A stretch of DNA of 64,000 nucleotides from Gammaproteobacteria bacterium (GTDB lineage: Bacteria > Pseudomonadota > Gammaproteobacteria > Competibacterales > Competibacteraceae), in contig JACKNE010000011.1 in assembly GCA_024235035.1 (NCBI GenBank), positions 1 through 64,000 on the forward strand, given 5' to 3'. The notes under the pieces were generated by a model. The model made no database searches. It had not been told where the DNA came from and was given only the letters and a program-made list of their open reading frames with translations. This document shows positions 8,931-17,856 of the stretch, one piece after another. Each line of letters begins with the position of its first letter. The stretch's first letter is position 1. The translations under genes and the position numbers were made by a program.

Positions 8931-9757
8931 ACCGGTGGGTTCCTCATCTGTTCTCTCTGCTGTCGTACAGCCTGCTGAGCATAGGCTTACTGCTGACCTT
9001 GACACCGTTGTTGTGGATGATGGCTGCATCGCTAATGCCGTCCGGCGAGGCGAATAGCTATCCACCGCACCTATGGCCGAGTCGGGTTACGTTCGAGCAT
9101 TACCTGGCGTTATTCACACGCCTTGATCTGGCGCGCTATTTGTTCAACAGTACGCTGTTGGCCAGTGCAGTGACGGTGATTTCGTTGCTCATCAATTCGA
9201 TGGCGGGTTATGCTTTCGCCAAATTCCGTTTCCGAGGCCGCGACCACCTGTTTCGGGGTCTGCTGGCGGCGCTGGTGATTCCCGCTCAGGTGGCGATGCT
9301 GCCGCTGTTCTTGCTGCTCAAGCAGTTCGGGTTGATCAATACCTATTGGGGCGTGATTATCCCCGGTATGGCCAACATCTTCGGTATCTTCCTGATTCGC
9401 CAATATCTGCTGGCGATTCCTGACAGTTTGCTGGACGCCGCACGCATGGATGGGGCTAGTGAGTTACGCATTTACTGGTCGCTGGTTTTGCCGTTATGTC
9501 GCCCGATCCTGGTCACTCTGGCGATTTTTACCTTCATGGGCGCCTGGAACGATTTCATGTGGCCATTGATCGTGTTGACCGACAGCTCGCTGTACACTCT
9601 GCCGGTGGCGTTGGCTAATCTGCTGGGTGAACATGTGCAGGATACCGAATTGATGATGGCCGGCTCGGTGTTGACCGTGCTGCCGGTTATGCTGCTGTTC
9701 GTGGCTTTGCAGCGGTACTACATCGCTGGGATCATGCTGGGTGGCATGAAGGGTTGA
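8927..9757 (+). CDS. Sugar ABC transporter permease (MalG/UgpE-like)
   Basis: The second permease, 276 residues, has six hydrophobic segments. The EAA loop reads LLDAARMDGASELRIYWSLVLPLCRP. The start MNRWVPHLF at 8927 overlaps the previous stop (ATGA) and follows GGCGGAGGGGG, a strong ribosome binding site; an upstream frame start at 8828 would lie deep in the previous gene. It completes the carbohydrate uptake type-1 importer core with the two preceding genes. The gene string ends here, followed by nearly 800 bases without a convincing gene. Confidence 0.93.
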   Translation: MNRWVPHLFSLLSYSLLSIGLLLTLTPLLWMMAASLMPSGEANSYPPHLWPSRVTFEHYLALFTRLDLARYLFNSTLLASAVTVISLLINSMAGYAFAKFRFRGRDHLFRGLLAALVIPAQVAMLPLFLLLKQFGLINTYWGVIIPGMANIFGIFLIRQYLLAIPDSLLDAARMDGASELRIYWSLVLPLCRPILVTLAIFTFMGAWNDFMWPLIVLTDSSLYTLPVALANLLGEHVQDTELMMAGSVLTVLPVMLLFVALQRYYIAGIMLGGMKG

Positions 9758-10548
9758 GTGCGGTCGGTCGGCAGCATCTTAGTATTGAGAAGGCGTTTGT
9801 CGCTCAGGCGAGAATCTGAGATGACCGCTGATTTCTTGGTTGGCGGCTGTTCCGTGAGCGTCGGGAACGGCTACAGTGGTTTCCTGACGTTCCGCTGGAT
9901 CAACCTGGTTTCAAAGGGCAAGAAACCTCGCTCTTATGAGCCGCCAGCGATTCCGTGCCCTGAAAACATCGCGATTTAATGGGATTTTTAACCATCAAGG
10001 ATGCTTCTCCCAAATGGTTCGATGCTAGTGCTTGCCAGTGCTCAAACTGGTGGAATACATACCAGCGTTCAATTGAATCATTACAATCTCCTTTCCCTGC
10101 CTATCCACTATTGCGCCCTAAGATCATATCGGCTATCGATGCTCGAATTCGACTTGAGATCGATGTCTTGGATTATTTTCGATAAGTCGATTAATTAAAA
10201 TAAAATATTGTTTTTAAATTATTTTTTATTTTCTTGCCTAATCTGATCAGATTAAGGCCCAGAATTTGCAATCCCCTCCGATCTACCTAGTAGGCCCTCA
10301 TCCAATCAGGTCAAGTTGAGCTGATCGATTTCTTTTTTGTCATATCTGATTGGAAAACGAATTCTTTTAGGCGACTCACTGACAAATTAAGAACCCAAGC
10401 GTCCGTTTTGACATAAAAAACTATTGAAAAAGAAGAAAAAACTCGGGCATATTCATTGCAAAAGCCTTGATGAATATTTCAATCTTCCAATGAAGAAAAA
10501 TCCCGAAATTGGGACGGATTATCTTGAAAAGCTGCTGAGTCGTTTAAG
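9758..10548. other. Gene-free region, AT-rich in its second half
   Basis: Two short plus-strand frames (9758-9979 and 9979-10185) have no ribosome binding site and no family resemblance and are not called. From about 10190 the DNA turns strongly AT-rich (AATTAAAATAAAATATTG, then runs of A and T to 10500), unlike the GC-rich surroundings. It probably holds the promoter of the HDOD-kinase gene and may be a decayed insertion, but no terminal repeats or transposase remnant was found. Confidence 0.5.
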
Positions 10549-12651
10549 TTGGAAACGTCAGATTCACGAGATTTGTTTGATACCAGCAATTTGTTGGTGA
10601 TACCTGTCATGCCATCCGTCACGGAGGCATTGCTGGAAACCTTCGAAGGCGGAAATGTCGATATCCAGAAACAGGCTCGACTCGTCAGCTATGATCCAGT
10701 GCTAAGCACACGATTGCTTGCCATGGCTTATGTTTCCCAAGACCGGACGCCTCAAGCACTGAGTCTGCAACGCGCGTTGGCTATGATGGATCCAATGACG
10801 GTAAGAACCTTGGTGGTCACCTTTGCCATTCAGCAGTCTTTTCATCTGAATAATTTTCCGATTCCAGCACTGCAGCGATTCTGGCAACACTCCCTGCGTT
10901 GTGCGCACCTTGCGCAACGATTGGCTGAAGTCACGGCAAATCCTGGTCCTGAAATCGCTTACTTAGCTGGATTGTTGCATGACCTCGGCAAACTGATCCT
11001 CAGCGCCCGTCAAACCACCGCTCCTGAAGAAGCCCACACCCTGAGCCGCATTGCCCGGACGCTAAGTGAGATTCCCCGCATTGCCCGAACACTGAGCGAA
11101 GTTCCCGAACTGGAGCAGCGGTTACTGGGCGCTGATCATTGCACACTGGGCGCAGAGCTGCTGAGCGCCTGGAAACTACCTGTGTTGCTGAGCGATGCCA
11201 TTCGTTTCCATCACCTGAGTGCTCTAGAGTTGCGCGGCGCTCATTCCCTATTTCGCCTGTTACACACCGCCAATGTTCTGAGCCAGGAAACTGAATGCTC
11301 GGAAGCGCTGCTCGCCGAAGAAGGAGATTTACTGGGTTTGAGTCCGGCGGCGCTAAAACAAGCCCGCGTCGAGATCGAAGCTGTGGTTGGATCGTTGATC
11401 ACCGAGCTGAGTATCGCGGTGATCGACTCAGAAGGCGAAGCCACTCCGGCGCGGACTCAGGACCCCTTGCAACGAAAGGTTCGTGAGTTGGCGCTGATCG
11501 ATACCGTGCGCAGCGAACTTAGCAATGCTGACGACGCATCGGACCTACAGGAAGCGGTCACTCGATGTGCGGCGCTGCTTTTCGATCTTACCGACGTGCG
11601 TTTCTTCCAGTTCGATGCTCAAACCAAAATGTTGCGCGCTTCTTTCGATGCATGGCTGGATAACTTCACCATTGATTTGGCTGGTGCCACCAATGCCTTT
11701 CAACGGGCGATGCAGGGACAGCGAATCTGCCATTCGCTGGAGGCGGAGATCTCCCCTGGTGTCGTCGATCGTCAGCTGGCCCGACAGTGGGGAAGTCAAG
11801 GGGTATGGTGCCTCCCTCTTTACGCAGGAGATCGGCCGATAGGCTTACTGGCAGCGGGTATTTCGCGAGCGCAACTGCCGCGGTTGCAAGCGCGGGAACA
11901 CTTATTGCAACGGTTCGCTGCCGCAACGGCAAAAGCGCTCGATGAACGGGATCGCCGAGCAGTTCACCAACATTGCGCCCGTGAAGATCGCGAATTGCTG
12001 GAGCAGCAGCATTTACGAGTGGTGTTGCATGAAGTCTCCAATCCTTTGACCATCGTCCGCAACTCTCTATATGTACTGGCCACTAAGACCGGAGAACAGG
12101 TGGCCGAGGAGCTACAGGCGTTGCAGGAAGAGATGGAACGGGCCAGTCGCCTCCTACAGCGCCTTGCCGAACCAAGGGAATCGCCGGCAAAAGCCGATTT
12201 CGATTTGAACAAGACAGTCCGTGACTTGGCGCGAGTTCTCGACGAGGCGCTGTGTCGATCACACCACGTTAGCCTGACCCTGAACCTCAAAGAAGGATTA
12301 GCGCCGCTAGCGCGCGGGCGAGACGCCGTGCAACAAATTCTGCTCAATCTGGTGCGCAACGCCGCTGAAGCTTTAGGAGAAGGTGGCCACATCACCGTGA
12401 CGACCCAGGATGGCGTCAATCTCCACGGACGCCGCTATGTGGAAATCGCGATCGCCGACGATGGTCCCGGCTTGCCCGAGGCATTGCGCGCCGCGCTTTT
12501 CCAACCGGTGGTCAGCACCAAAGGTGAAGGACATGCCGGTCTGGGGCTATCTATCGTCAAAAATCTCGTTGAAGAACTCGGTGGCCAAGTGATTTACCGC
12601 CCCAATCCCGGAGGAGGCACCGTCTTTCTGGCATTGTTGCCACAAAATTGA
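10549..12651 (+). CDS. HDOD-GAF-histidine kinase signalling protein
   Basis: This 700-residue cytoplasmic protein has three parts. The HDOD domain (about 15-225) contains YLAGLLHDLGKLIL. A GAF-like domain (about 305-450) follows. The histidine kinase core has a phosphoacceptor His494 in LHEVSNPLTIVRNSL and HATPase boxes NLVRNAAEAL, DDGPGLP and GHAGLGLSIVKNLVEELGG, all intact. There is no membrane segment, so it senses an internal cue or partner. The only start reaching the HDOD edge is TTG at 10549; the first ATG (10609) would cut into the domain. The downstream receiver-GGDEF-EAL gene is the likely partner. A ten-residue tandem duplication sits in the HDOD domain. Confidence 0.87.
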   Translation: METSDSRDLFDTSNLLVIPVMPSVTEALLETFEGGNVDIQKQARLVSYDPVLSTRLLAMAYVSQDRTPQALSLQRALAMMDPMTVRTLVVTFAIQQSFHLNNFPIPALQRFWQHSLRCAHLAQRLAEVTANPGPEIAYLAGLLHDLGKLILSARQTTAPEEAHTLSRIARTLSEIPRIARTLSEVPELEQRLLGADHCTLGAELLSAWKLPVLLSDAIRFHHLSALELRGAHSLFRLLHTANVLSQETECSEALLAEEGDLLGLSPAALKQARVEIEAVVGSLITELSIAVIDSEGEATPARTQDPLQRKVRELALIDTVRSELSNADDASDLQEAVTRCAALLFDLTDVRFFQFDAQTKMLRASFDAWLDNFTIDLAGATNAFQRAMQGQRICHSLEAEISPGVVDRQLARQWGSQGVWCLPLYAGDRPIGLLAAGISRAQLPRLQAREHLLQRFAAATAKALDERDRRAVHQHCAREDRELLEQQHLRVVLHEVSNPLTIVRNSLYVLATKTGEQVAEELQALQEEMERASRLLQRLAEPRESPAKADFDLNKTVRDLARVLDEALCRSHHVSLTLNLKEGLAPLARGRDAVQQILLNLVRNAAEALGEGGHITVTTQDGVNLHGRRYVEIAIADDGPGLPEALRAALFQPVVSTKGEGHAGLGLSIVKNLVEELGGQVIYRPNPGGGTVFLALLPQN
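11047..11106 (+). repeat. 30-bp tandem duplication inside the HDOD domain
   Basis: Two adjacent 30-bp units encode RIARTLSEIP and RIARTLSEVP (residues 167-176 and 177-186). They differ at six positions, five of them silent, so the duplication is old and kept under protein-level selection. Confidence 0.85.
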
Positions 12652-12671
12652 TTCTAATCTTGCTTATTTTT

Positions 12672-12702
12672 CTGATCTCCCTGTATTCTTATCAGGTTTT
12701 TT
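12672..12702 (+). terminator. Possible weak intrinsic terminator after the HDOD-kinase gene
   Basis: CTGAT (12672-12676) pairs with ATCAG (12691-12695) across a 14-base loop and is followed by six T residues. The stem is short. A second small hairpin, CACCT-tag-AGGTG followed by TTTT, lies at 12802-12818. Neither is strong. Confidence 0.35.
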
Positions 12703-12832
12703 CAGTGGCATAGTATGTGACAATATGTCGCTTGGATTATCCTAACTACAGCTATCTTCTGAACTGGTTAGAATCAATCAAGGTGGAAATAAAGCGGCTT
12801 TCACCTTAGAGGTGTTTTGTCCAGCCTCTGCC

Positions 12833-12860
12833 ACCCCTCCCATCTTGGGAGAGGGGGGTC
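12833..12860 (+). repeat. Dispersed palindromic repeat, copy C (intergenic)
   Basis: ACCCCTCCCATCTTGGGAG continuing to GGGGGGT: an inverted pair of CCCTCCC and GGGAGAGGGG around a short loop. It lies in the 304-base gap between the HDOD-kinase and GGDEF-EAL genes. Apart from this repeat, the hairpins noted at 12672 and 12802 and presumably a promoter, nothing else is visible in that gap. Confidence 0.65.
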
Positions 12861-12955
12861 GTACAGTTTCTTAATCCGCCATTAGAAGCGTGTTAAACAA
12901 ACGCCAGATATTAGCCTTGAACGATCAGGGCCAGTTGAGCGGGGGAAAGGGGGAG

Positions 12956-15517
12956 ATGGAAGAGAATAGCGTATTATCCGTGTTAGTGGTGGACGATGAA
13001 TTGGGGTTACTAGTCAGCCTCGAACAATTGCTCAGGATGCAAGGCTACCAAGTGACCGTCGCCGCCAGCGGTATGCAGGCCTTGACGTTTCTCGCCGAAG
13101 TTCACTACGACATCTTGCTGTTGGATCTGGCGATGCCTGGCATGGGGGGGGCTGGGGTGCTGGATTTCATCGCTGCGCAAGGTTTGGATATGGCGGTGAT
13201 CGTGATCAGCGGTACGACGTCGGTGGTCGAAGCGACCACCGCGATGCGCCGAGGCGCTATTGATTTTCTGCGCAAACCCTTTGGCCCAGAAGAGCTGCTG
13301 GGCAGTGTCGCTAACGCCACTCACAAGCTGCGGTTGGAACGCGCCAACCGGAATATGAGTCAGCGTCTGGAAACCTCCGAACGCTTGCATCGATTCATCG
13401 TTAATCATTCCCCCGATCTGATCTTGGTGCTGGACGTGGATGGCCGGTTTACCTATCTCAACCATCGCGTCAAAACCCTGCTTGGTTTCGAACCCGAGGC
13501 TCTGATAGGACAATCTCTGCTGGAGTTGGTGACACCCATGGACCGGGAAAAGGCTAAACGATTGTTGGCCGATTTGGCGGGTGGGTCGCCAAAATCGCTC
13601 TCCGCAGAGTTATGCTTGATGCGCAACGCCGATTTTCGTCAACGTTATCCACGTTTGGCGCCGTTGGTGATTGTGGAGATTATCGCGTTGGCGATCGTCG
13701 AAGAGAATAACCCGGTATCGCGTTGCACCGGCAGCCACATGGTGGCGCACGACATTACCGAGCGCCGGCGGGCTGAGGAAGCCCTGCGCCGAGCGAGCGC
13801 GCGCCTGGAGCATGTAGTCGGTGCTAGCCCAGCCGTCATTTACTCACGCCATCCTGGCCCTGGCATGCCCATCAACTTCGTCAGTGCCAATGTCTACGAG
13901 TTACTCGGTTATCGGGCGGAAGAGTTGCTGGCCGACGAGCGATTCTGGGAGCGCCTGATCCATCCGGATGACCGTGCACGTTTAGGATCTGCCTTCAGTC
14001 ATCTGGATGAACACCATCCCATGAGTTGCGAATACCGAGTGCGGCGGCGGGATGGTGAATGGTGCTGGATTCGAGACACGGCGCGCTTGATTTGCGACGA
14101 TGAGGGTCGGCCTCTGGAACGAGTCGGCTCGTGGTTGGACCACACCGAGGCGCAACGACTCGCCGAGCAACTGACTCATCAAGCTAGCCATGATTCACTG
14201 ACCGACCTAGCCAACCGACGGGCTTTTGAAATTCGTCTTCAACAGGCTTTGGAAAGCGCGCGTGGCCAGGGCGCCGAACATGTCATGTTCTATCTGGATC
14301 TCGATCAGTTCAAGATCATCAACGATACCTGTGGACACATGGCCGGCGATACCCTGTTACGGGATCTATCGCGGATCTTCCAAGGGCGAGTGCGCCGGCA
14401 GGATATGTTGGCTCGGCTGGGTGGTGATGAGTTCGGCGTGCTCATGGAGCACTGCGCGTTATCCGATGCCCTGCGCGTGGCTAACACGTTGTGTAGCGCC
14501 GTCAGCGACTTCCGCTTTGGATGGGATAGCAAGACATTTCGGTTGGGTGTCAGTATTGGCGTGGTGCCGATTGACGCTAACAGCGAAAATTGCGCCAGCG
14601 TCCTTAGCGCGGCTGATAGCGCCTGCTATGCGGCTAAGGATGCGGGCCGCAACCGTGTTCACCTCTATACCGAGAACGATCTGGAGCTAGCTCGCCGCAA
14701 GGGTGAAATGCGCTGGGTGTCCCGCATTAATCAAGCTTTGGAGGATAACCGCTTCCAACTGGCCTTCCAACCCATTGTTCCCACCCAGGGAGCATTAGGT
14801 GGCCATCACTACGAACTCTTGTTGCGTATGAAAGACGAGTCTGGTCAGATCGTGATGCCAGGCGCCTTTCTCCCAGCGGCTGAACGTTACCATCTAGCGG
14901 AAAAACTAGATCAATGGGTGGTAGGAACCGCATTGGATTGGTTGTCCAACAATCCCTACCATCTCAAGGACCTTTCCCTATGCACGATCAACCTGTCTGG
15001 CCATTCCCTGGGCGATGGCCAGTTGTTGAGTTATCTGGTGAAGCGTCTGGCGTACCAGCCACCGCTGACGAACAAGATCTGTTTTGAAATCACCGAGACG
15101 GCGGCCATCGCCAATCTCTCCAGCGCGCTACATTTTATTCACACGCTGAAAGATATCGGTTGCCGCTTCGCCCTCGACGACTTCGGTAGTGGTTTTTCCT
15201 CGTTTGCCTATCTCAAGAAACTGCCAGTGGATTTTCTCAAGATCGACGGTATGTTCGTGGAAGATATCGTCAATGATCCGGTTTCATTGGCGATGGTAAA
15301 TTCCATCAATGAGATCGGGCATGTCATGGGTATGGAAACGATCGCCGAATTCGTAGAAAACGATCAGGTTCTGGACAGACTGCGGACAATAGGCGTGAAC
15401 TATGCGCAAGGCTATGGAATCGGTAAGCCGCGCCCCTTAGCCGATCTGGCTGCGTCCAGCAGCCGACTGGATTATAGTCAACTAGATTACGGTCGTCCTA
15501 ACAGCTTATTCGGGTAA
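12956..15517 (+). CDS. Response regulator with PAS, GGDEF and EAL domains
   Basis: About 853 residues. An N-terminal receiver (VVDDE, LLDLAMPG, RKPFG) is followed by two PAS domains, a diguanylate cyclase domain with intact GGDEF (RLGGDEFGVL) and an upstream RxxD inhibitory site (RRQD), and a phosphodiesterase domain. In the latter EAL reads ELL, but the other active-site elements are intact: the Asn in INLSG, Glu in EITET, DDFGSG, FLKID, ETIAEFVE and YAQGYGIGKP. It should make and/or hydrolyse cyclic di-GMP under phosphorylation control, probably by the kinase encoded 300 bases upstream. ATG 12956 was chosen because it follows GGGGGAAAGGGGG; a GTG at 12890 is possible. A strong terminator follows. 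Confidence 0.92.
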   Translation: MEENSVLSVLVVDDELGLLVSLEQLLRMQGYQVTVAASGMQALTFLAEVHYDILLLDLAMPGMGGAGVLDFIAAQGLDMAVIVISGTTSVVEATTAMRRGAIDFLRKPFGPEELLGSVANATHKLRLERANRNMSQRLETSERLHRFIVNHSPDLILVLDVDGRFTYLNHRVKTLLGFEPEALIGQSLLELVTPMDREKAKRLLADLAGGSPKSLSAELCLMRNADFRQRYPRLAPLVIVEIIALAIVEENNPVSRCTGSHMVAHDITERRRAEEALRRASARLEHVVGASPAVIYSRHPGPGMPINFVSANVYELLGYRAEELLADERFWERLIHPDDRARLGSAFSHLDEHHPMSCEYRVRRRDGEWCWIRDTARLICDDEGRPLERVGSWLDHTEAQRLAEQLTHQASHDSLTDLANRRAFEIRLQQALESARGQGAEHVMFYLDLDQFKIINDTCGHMAGDTLLRDLSRIFQGRVRRQDMLARLGGDEFGVLMEHCALSDALRVANTLCSAVSDFRFGWDSKTFRLGVSIGVVPIDANSENCASVLSAADSACYAAKDAGRNRVHLYTENDLELARRKGEMRWVSRINQALEDNRFQLAFQPIVPTQGALGGHHYELLLRMKDESGQIVMPGAFLPAAERYHLAEKLDQWVVGTALDWLSNNPYHLKDLSLCTINLSGHSLGDGQLLSYLVKRLAYQPPLTNKICFEITETAAIANLSSALHFIHTLKDIGCRFALDDFGSGFSSFAYLKKLPVDFLKIDGMFVEDIVNDPVSLAMVNSINEIGHVMGMETIAEFVENDQVLDRLRTIGVNYAQGYGIGKPRPLADLAASSSRLDYSQLDYGRPNSLFG

Positions 15518-15700
15518 GGTCGATGGCAGTAGGCATGTCGGGCGCTTCCCCACAGAATGCAGGGTGAGTGACGCCATACTAACCTACTCGCCCTAATAGG
15601 GATTTTTCCCACAGCGAGTGACGGCTCGCGCCTAACCTCCACCCGACGATGGACTTGTCTTGGGTATCGTCTTTGTAGGAAATCGCCTTAAGCGCTGAAA

Positions 15701-15737
15701 AACCGCATCCGGGGGGGTTCCGGATGCGGTTTTTTTA
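15701..15737. terminator. Strong bidirectional intrinsic terminator
   Basis: A perfect 12-bp stem (AACCGCATCCGG with CCGGATGCGGTT) and a 7-base loop are followed by a T run on the plus strand and preceded by an A run, giving a T run on the minus strand. It sits between the convergent GGDEF-EAL gene and the unknown minus-strand gene and should stop both. Confidence 0.93.
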
Positions 15738-15743
15738 AATCTC

Positions 15744-16511
15744 TTACAGGTTGGCTGAACGCCACCAGCTATTATGATCGCGGCGCAGCTCCTCGTGGGT
15801 CGGCATGGGATAAAACGCTAGATCGGCGCCATTGCCCATGTAGAAGCCACTCTTGACCATCCGGTAGGGGAACTCCAGAGAATGTACTCGGTGCACCAAC
15901 TTAGTGTGCTTGTCTTTGGGATCTACCTCCAGTAGAGCTTCGCGCAGATGGTGCATGAACGAGTAGGGCAGGTCACCCACCGGGCCGTTGACTGGATCGG
16001 TCGCCAGCGCGCCCAAGCCCAGCTCAACAAAACACAGGCCAGGGAAGCGGATGAACTTGGCCGGTTGGCTGGTCACGTCTCCGTAGTATGCGGAGGGGCC
16101 TTGGGTGCTAACCACCAGGCTGTTGACCGGCGCCAGATCTTGGTACATGTGCAAGCCGCCCGAAGCATCCGGCGGCGCGGATTCACTTCGCTCCAAGCCT
16201 AGGGTGTGACCATAAGCGGTGCTGAGATACAGTTTGCCTAGAGCGCTGACCGGCATATGCTCCAGCACCCGGTAAAGCGAAATATACACCGAGTTCTTGG
16301 GTTGACCATCCGGATGGGGTATGCAACGGGCGATGCCTTCTTCAAGAGGAAAATACTCATGCCGGAACGAGGGATCGACTTCGAAAAAGATGGCTTGTCC
16401 CTTGGATTTGTATTTGTGGCCGGTCGCATAGTATTGCCCGAACTGTTCCGGCGGCAGCATGGACACGATCAGCGCTTCGGGGATCAGCGAAAAGTACATA
16501 TGGACAGTCAT
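15744..16511 (-). CDS. Conserved-looking hypothetical protein
   Basis: The 255-residue protein has no signal peptide or membrane segment. I do not recognise its family. It is rich in aromatic residues and well-formed motifs (YYATGHKYKSKGQAIFFEVD, FIRFPGLCFVELGLGALA, SGFYMGNGADLAFYPMPTH), which argues for a folded cytoplasmic protein rather than a chance frame. The ATG at 16511 has GGAGAG about 11 bases upstream; an alternative ATG lies four codons in. It is a single gene closed by the shared terminator at 15701-15737, with FkbM and a gene remnant upstream in the same direction. Confidence 0.75.
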   Translation of the reverse strand: MTVHMYFSLIPEALIVSMLPPEQFGQYYATGHKYKSKGQAIFFEVDPSFRHEYFPLEEGIARCIPHPDGQPKNSVYISLYRVLEHMPVSALGKLYLSTAYGHTLGLERSESAPPDASGGLHMYQDLAPVNSLVVSTQGPSAYYGDVTSQPAKFIRFPGLCFVELGLGALATDPVNGPVGDLPYSFMHHLREALLEVDPKDKHTKLVHRVHSLEFPYRMVKSGFYMGNGADLAFYPMPTHEELRRDHNSWWRSANL

Positions 16512-16642
16512 GATGGTATGCTCTCTCCAGGTTTTGAAATGGATGGGAAAAATAATGCCAATAATTATGATAGATCACCGGATGACAAGGCAGGAAATTA
16601 TACTGCTTTTTACCGGGTTTCGTGATAATGGATAAAAAGAGT

Positions 16643-16808
16643 TTATTCAGTCGCTTCAGTTTCAGCCAGACCGTTTTCCAGTACTTCCAGCGCCGTTACC
16701 GGTGGCTGGCATTTCCACCCACTGCAAATGTAGGCGGTGACCGCTGTCGGTTCCGGAGGACGTTCAGCAAGCAGCCCTCCTGGTAAACATAGAGAGGCTC
16801 CCTCGTTT
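16643..16808 (-). pseudogene. C-terminal remnant of a thioredoxin-domain (DUF255/YyaL-like) gene
   Basis: The frame encodes LPGGLLAERPPEPTAVTAYI followed by CSGWKCQPPVTALEVLENGL. This matches my memory of the C-terminal end of YyaL/DUF255 proteins, which close with a TAYVC...C.PPVTDP-type segment. The rest of that roughly 650-residue protein is absent: upstream in the same direction is the intact FkbM gene. No own start is convincing, so it is read as a leftover fragment after a deletion or insertion. Confidence 0.5.
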
Positions 16809-17591
16809 CTACAGCCAGCCTTTTTGCCTCCAAACATCCCGAAGGCACGCATAAATATCTCCCGATTGACCGGTCCAGGCTTGGGTAGCGAGTCGTTCAA
16901 GTAGGGCTGTCGCCGTCAACCAGTGCGCCGACTGTAGACATTGCGCTTCTCCGACGGACCAATTGAACACGTAGGGCCCTAGCGTAGCCAGTCGGGCTAC
17001 ACAAGCCCGTGCGTTGTCCAGGTAGACAGGCAAATACTCGAAGGACAAAGCAGGAATCGGTTGAGACAGACCTTGCAAAACGGCCCATTCATAACCTTCC
17101 ACGTCGATTTTGCAGAACGCCGGTATCCCGTGATGGGCGATCAACGCATCCAGGGTCGTTACCGTGACCGGAACACGGTCATTCCAGCGCACCGTGGCAA
17201 ATCCACGCGCCTGTTGCACGGTAGCGATCCAGTTCGATGATAAAGTGGTCACCGTGGGGGTTCGAGAACTGACCAGCAACTCGGCGATACCCGGTGCGGC
17301 GCCTACCGCCTGCTCGATCAGGGTAATCTGTGGTTGACTACCAAACCAGTGGCGCAGTAGCGTCATGCAACCCGGTTGTGGCTCCAAAGCGACAATCCGA
17401 GCACCCAATGGTGTCCAAGCTCGTAGCCGGCTACCGACATGTGCTCCAATGTCGAAGCATAAATCGCCGGAACTAATGAATTGTGCATAGAATCGGCTCA
17501 ACCGACGCCGGCGGAAAGGAATGCCGTGGTAGATCAGCACCGAACGCAGCAGTCCTATCCCTCGTTCAAGGTGGGTGAAGATATTCATCAT
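16809..17591 (-). CDS. FkbM family SAM-dependent methyltransferase
   Basis: The 260-residue protein has the class I methyltransferase fold. Motif I is CFDIGAHVGSRLRAWTPLG (from about residue 45), followed by the acidic strand end IVALEPQPG and the FkbM-typical motif FCKIDVEGYEWAVLQGL (about 164-180). FkbM enzymes O-methylate sugars or small molecules; the substrate here is unknown. The start has two adjacent ATGs (17591, 17588). It is divergent from polA, with 265 bases between them, and is followed by the DUF255 remnant, suggesting the neighbourhood was rearranged. Confidence 0.85.
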   Translation of the reverse strand: MMNIFTHLERGIGLLRSVLIYHGIPFRRRRLSRFYAQFISSGDLCFDIGAHVGSRLRAWTPLGARIVALEPQPGCMTLLRHWFGSQPQITLIEQAVGAAPGIAELLVSSRTPTVTTLSSNWIATVQQARGFATVRWNDRVPVTVTTLDALIAHHGIPAFCKIDVEGYEWAVLQGLSQPIPALSFEYLPVYLDNARACVARLATLGPYVFNWSVGEAQCLQSAHWLTATALLERLATQAWTGQSGDIYACLRDVWRQKGWL

Positions 17592-17856
17592 AAGATTTTA
17601 TAGTTGAATCAGTTAGGTGGGCCAGTCTTTAATCTGATAAGCCGGTGCCGATCAGCTAAACTTGCAGATCGATCTATCCATCGATAACGACTCATACGAA
17701 AATCTTGGATGGGTCCCAGGGGAGTGAGCAGCCTTGAATGAAGCGACATTACGCACCCGGTTGGCGTTGGTAGCGCCTCCGCTCATCGCTATGCCGGTCC
17801 ACGTTATAGTGCATATCTCAGTGAGTCGTCACCCCTAGCCAAGGAGCCTCGAGTCG

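Noticed and set aside
9758..10185. Two plus-strand frames of 73 and 68 codons
   Set aside because: No ribosome binding site, no family character, composition of non-coding DNA; treated as part of the gene-free region.
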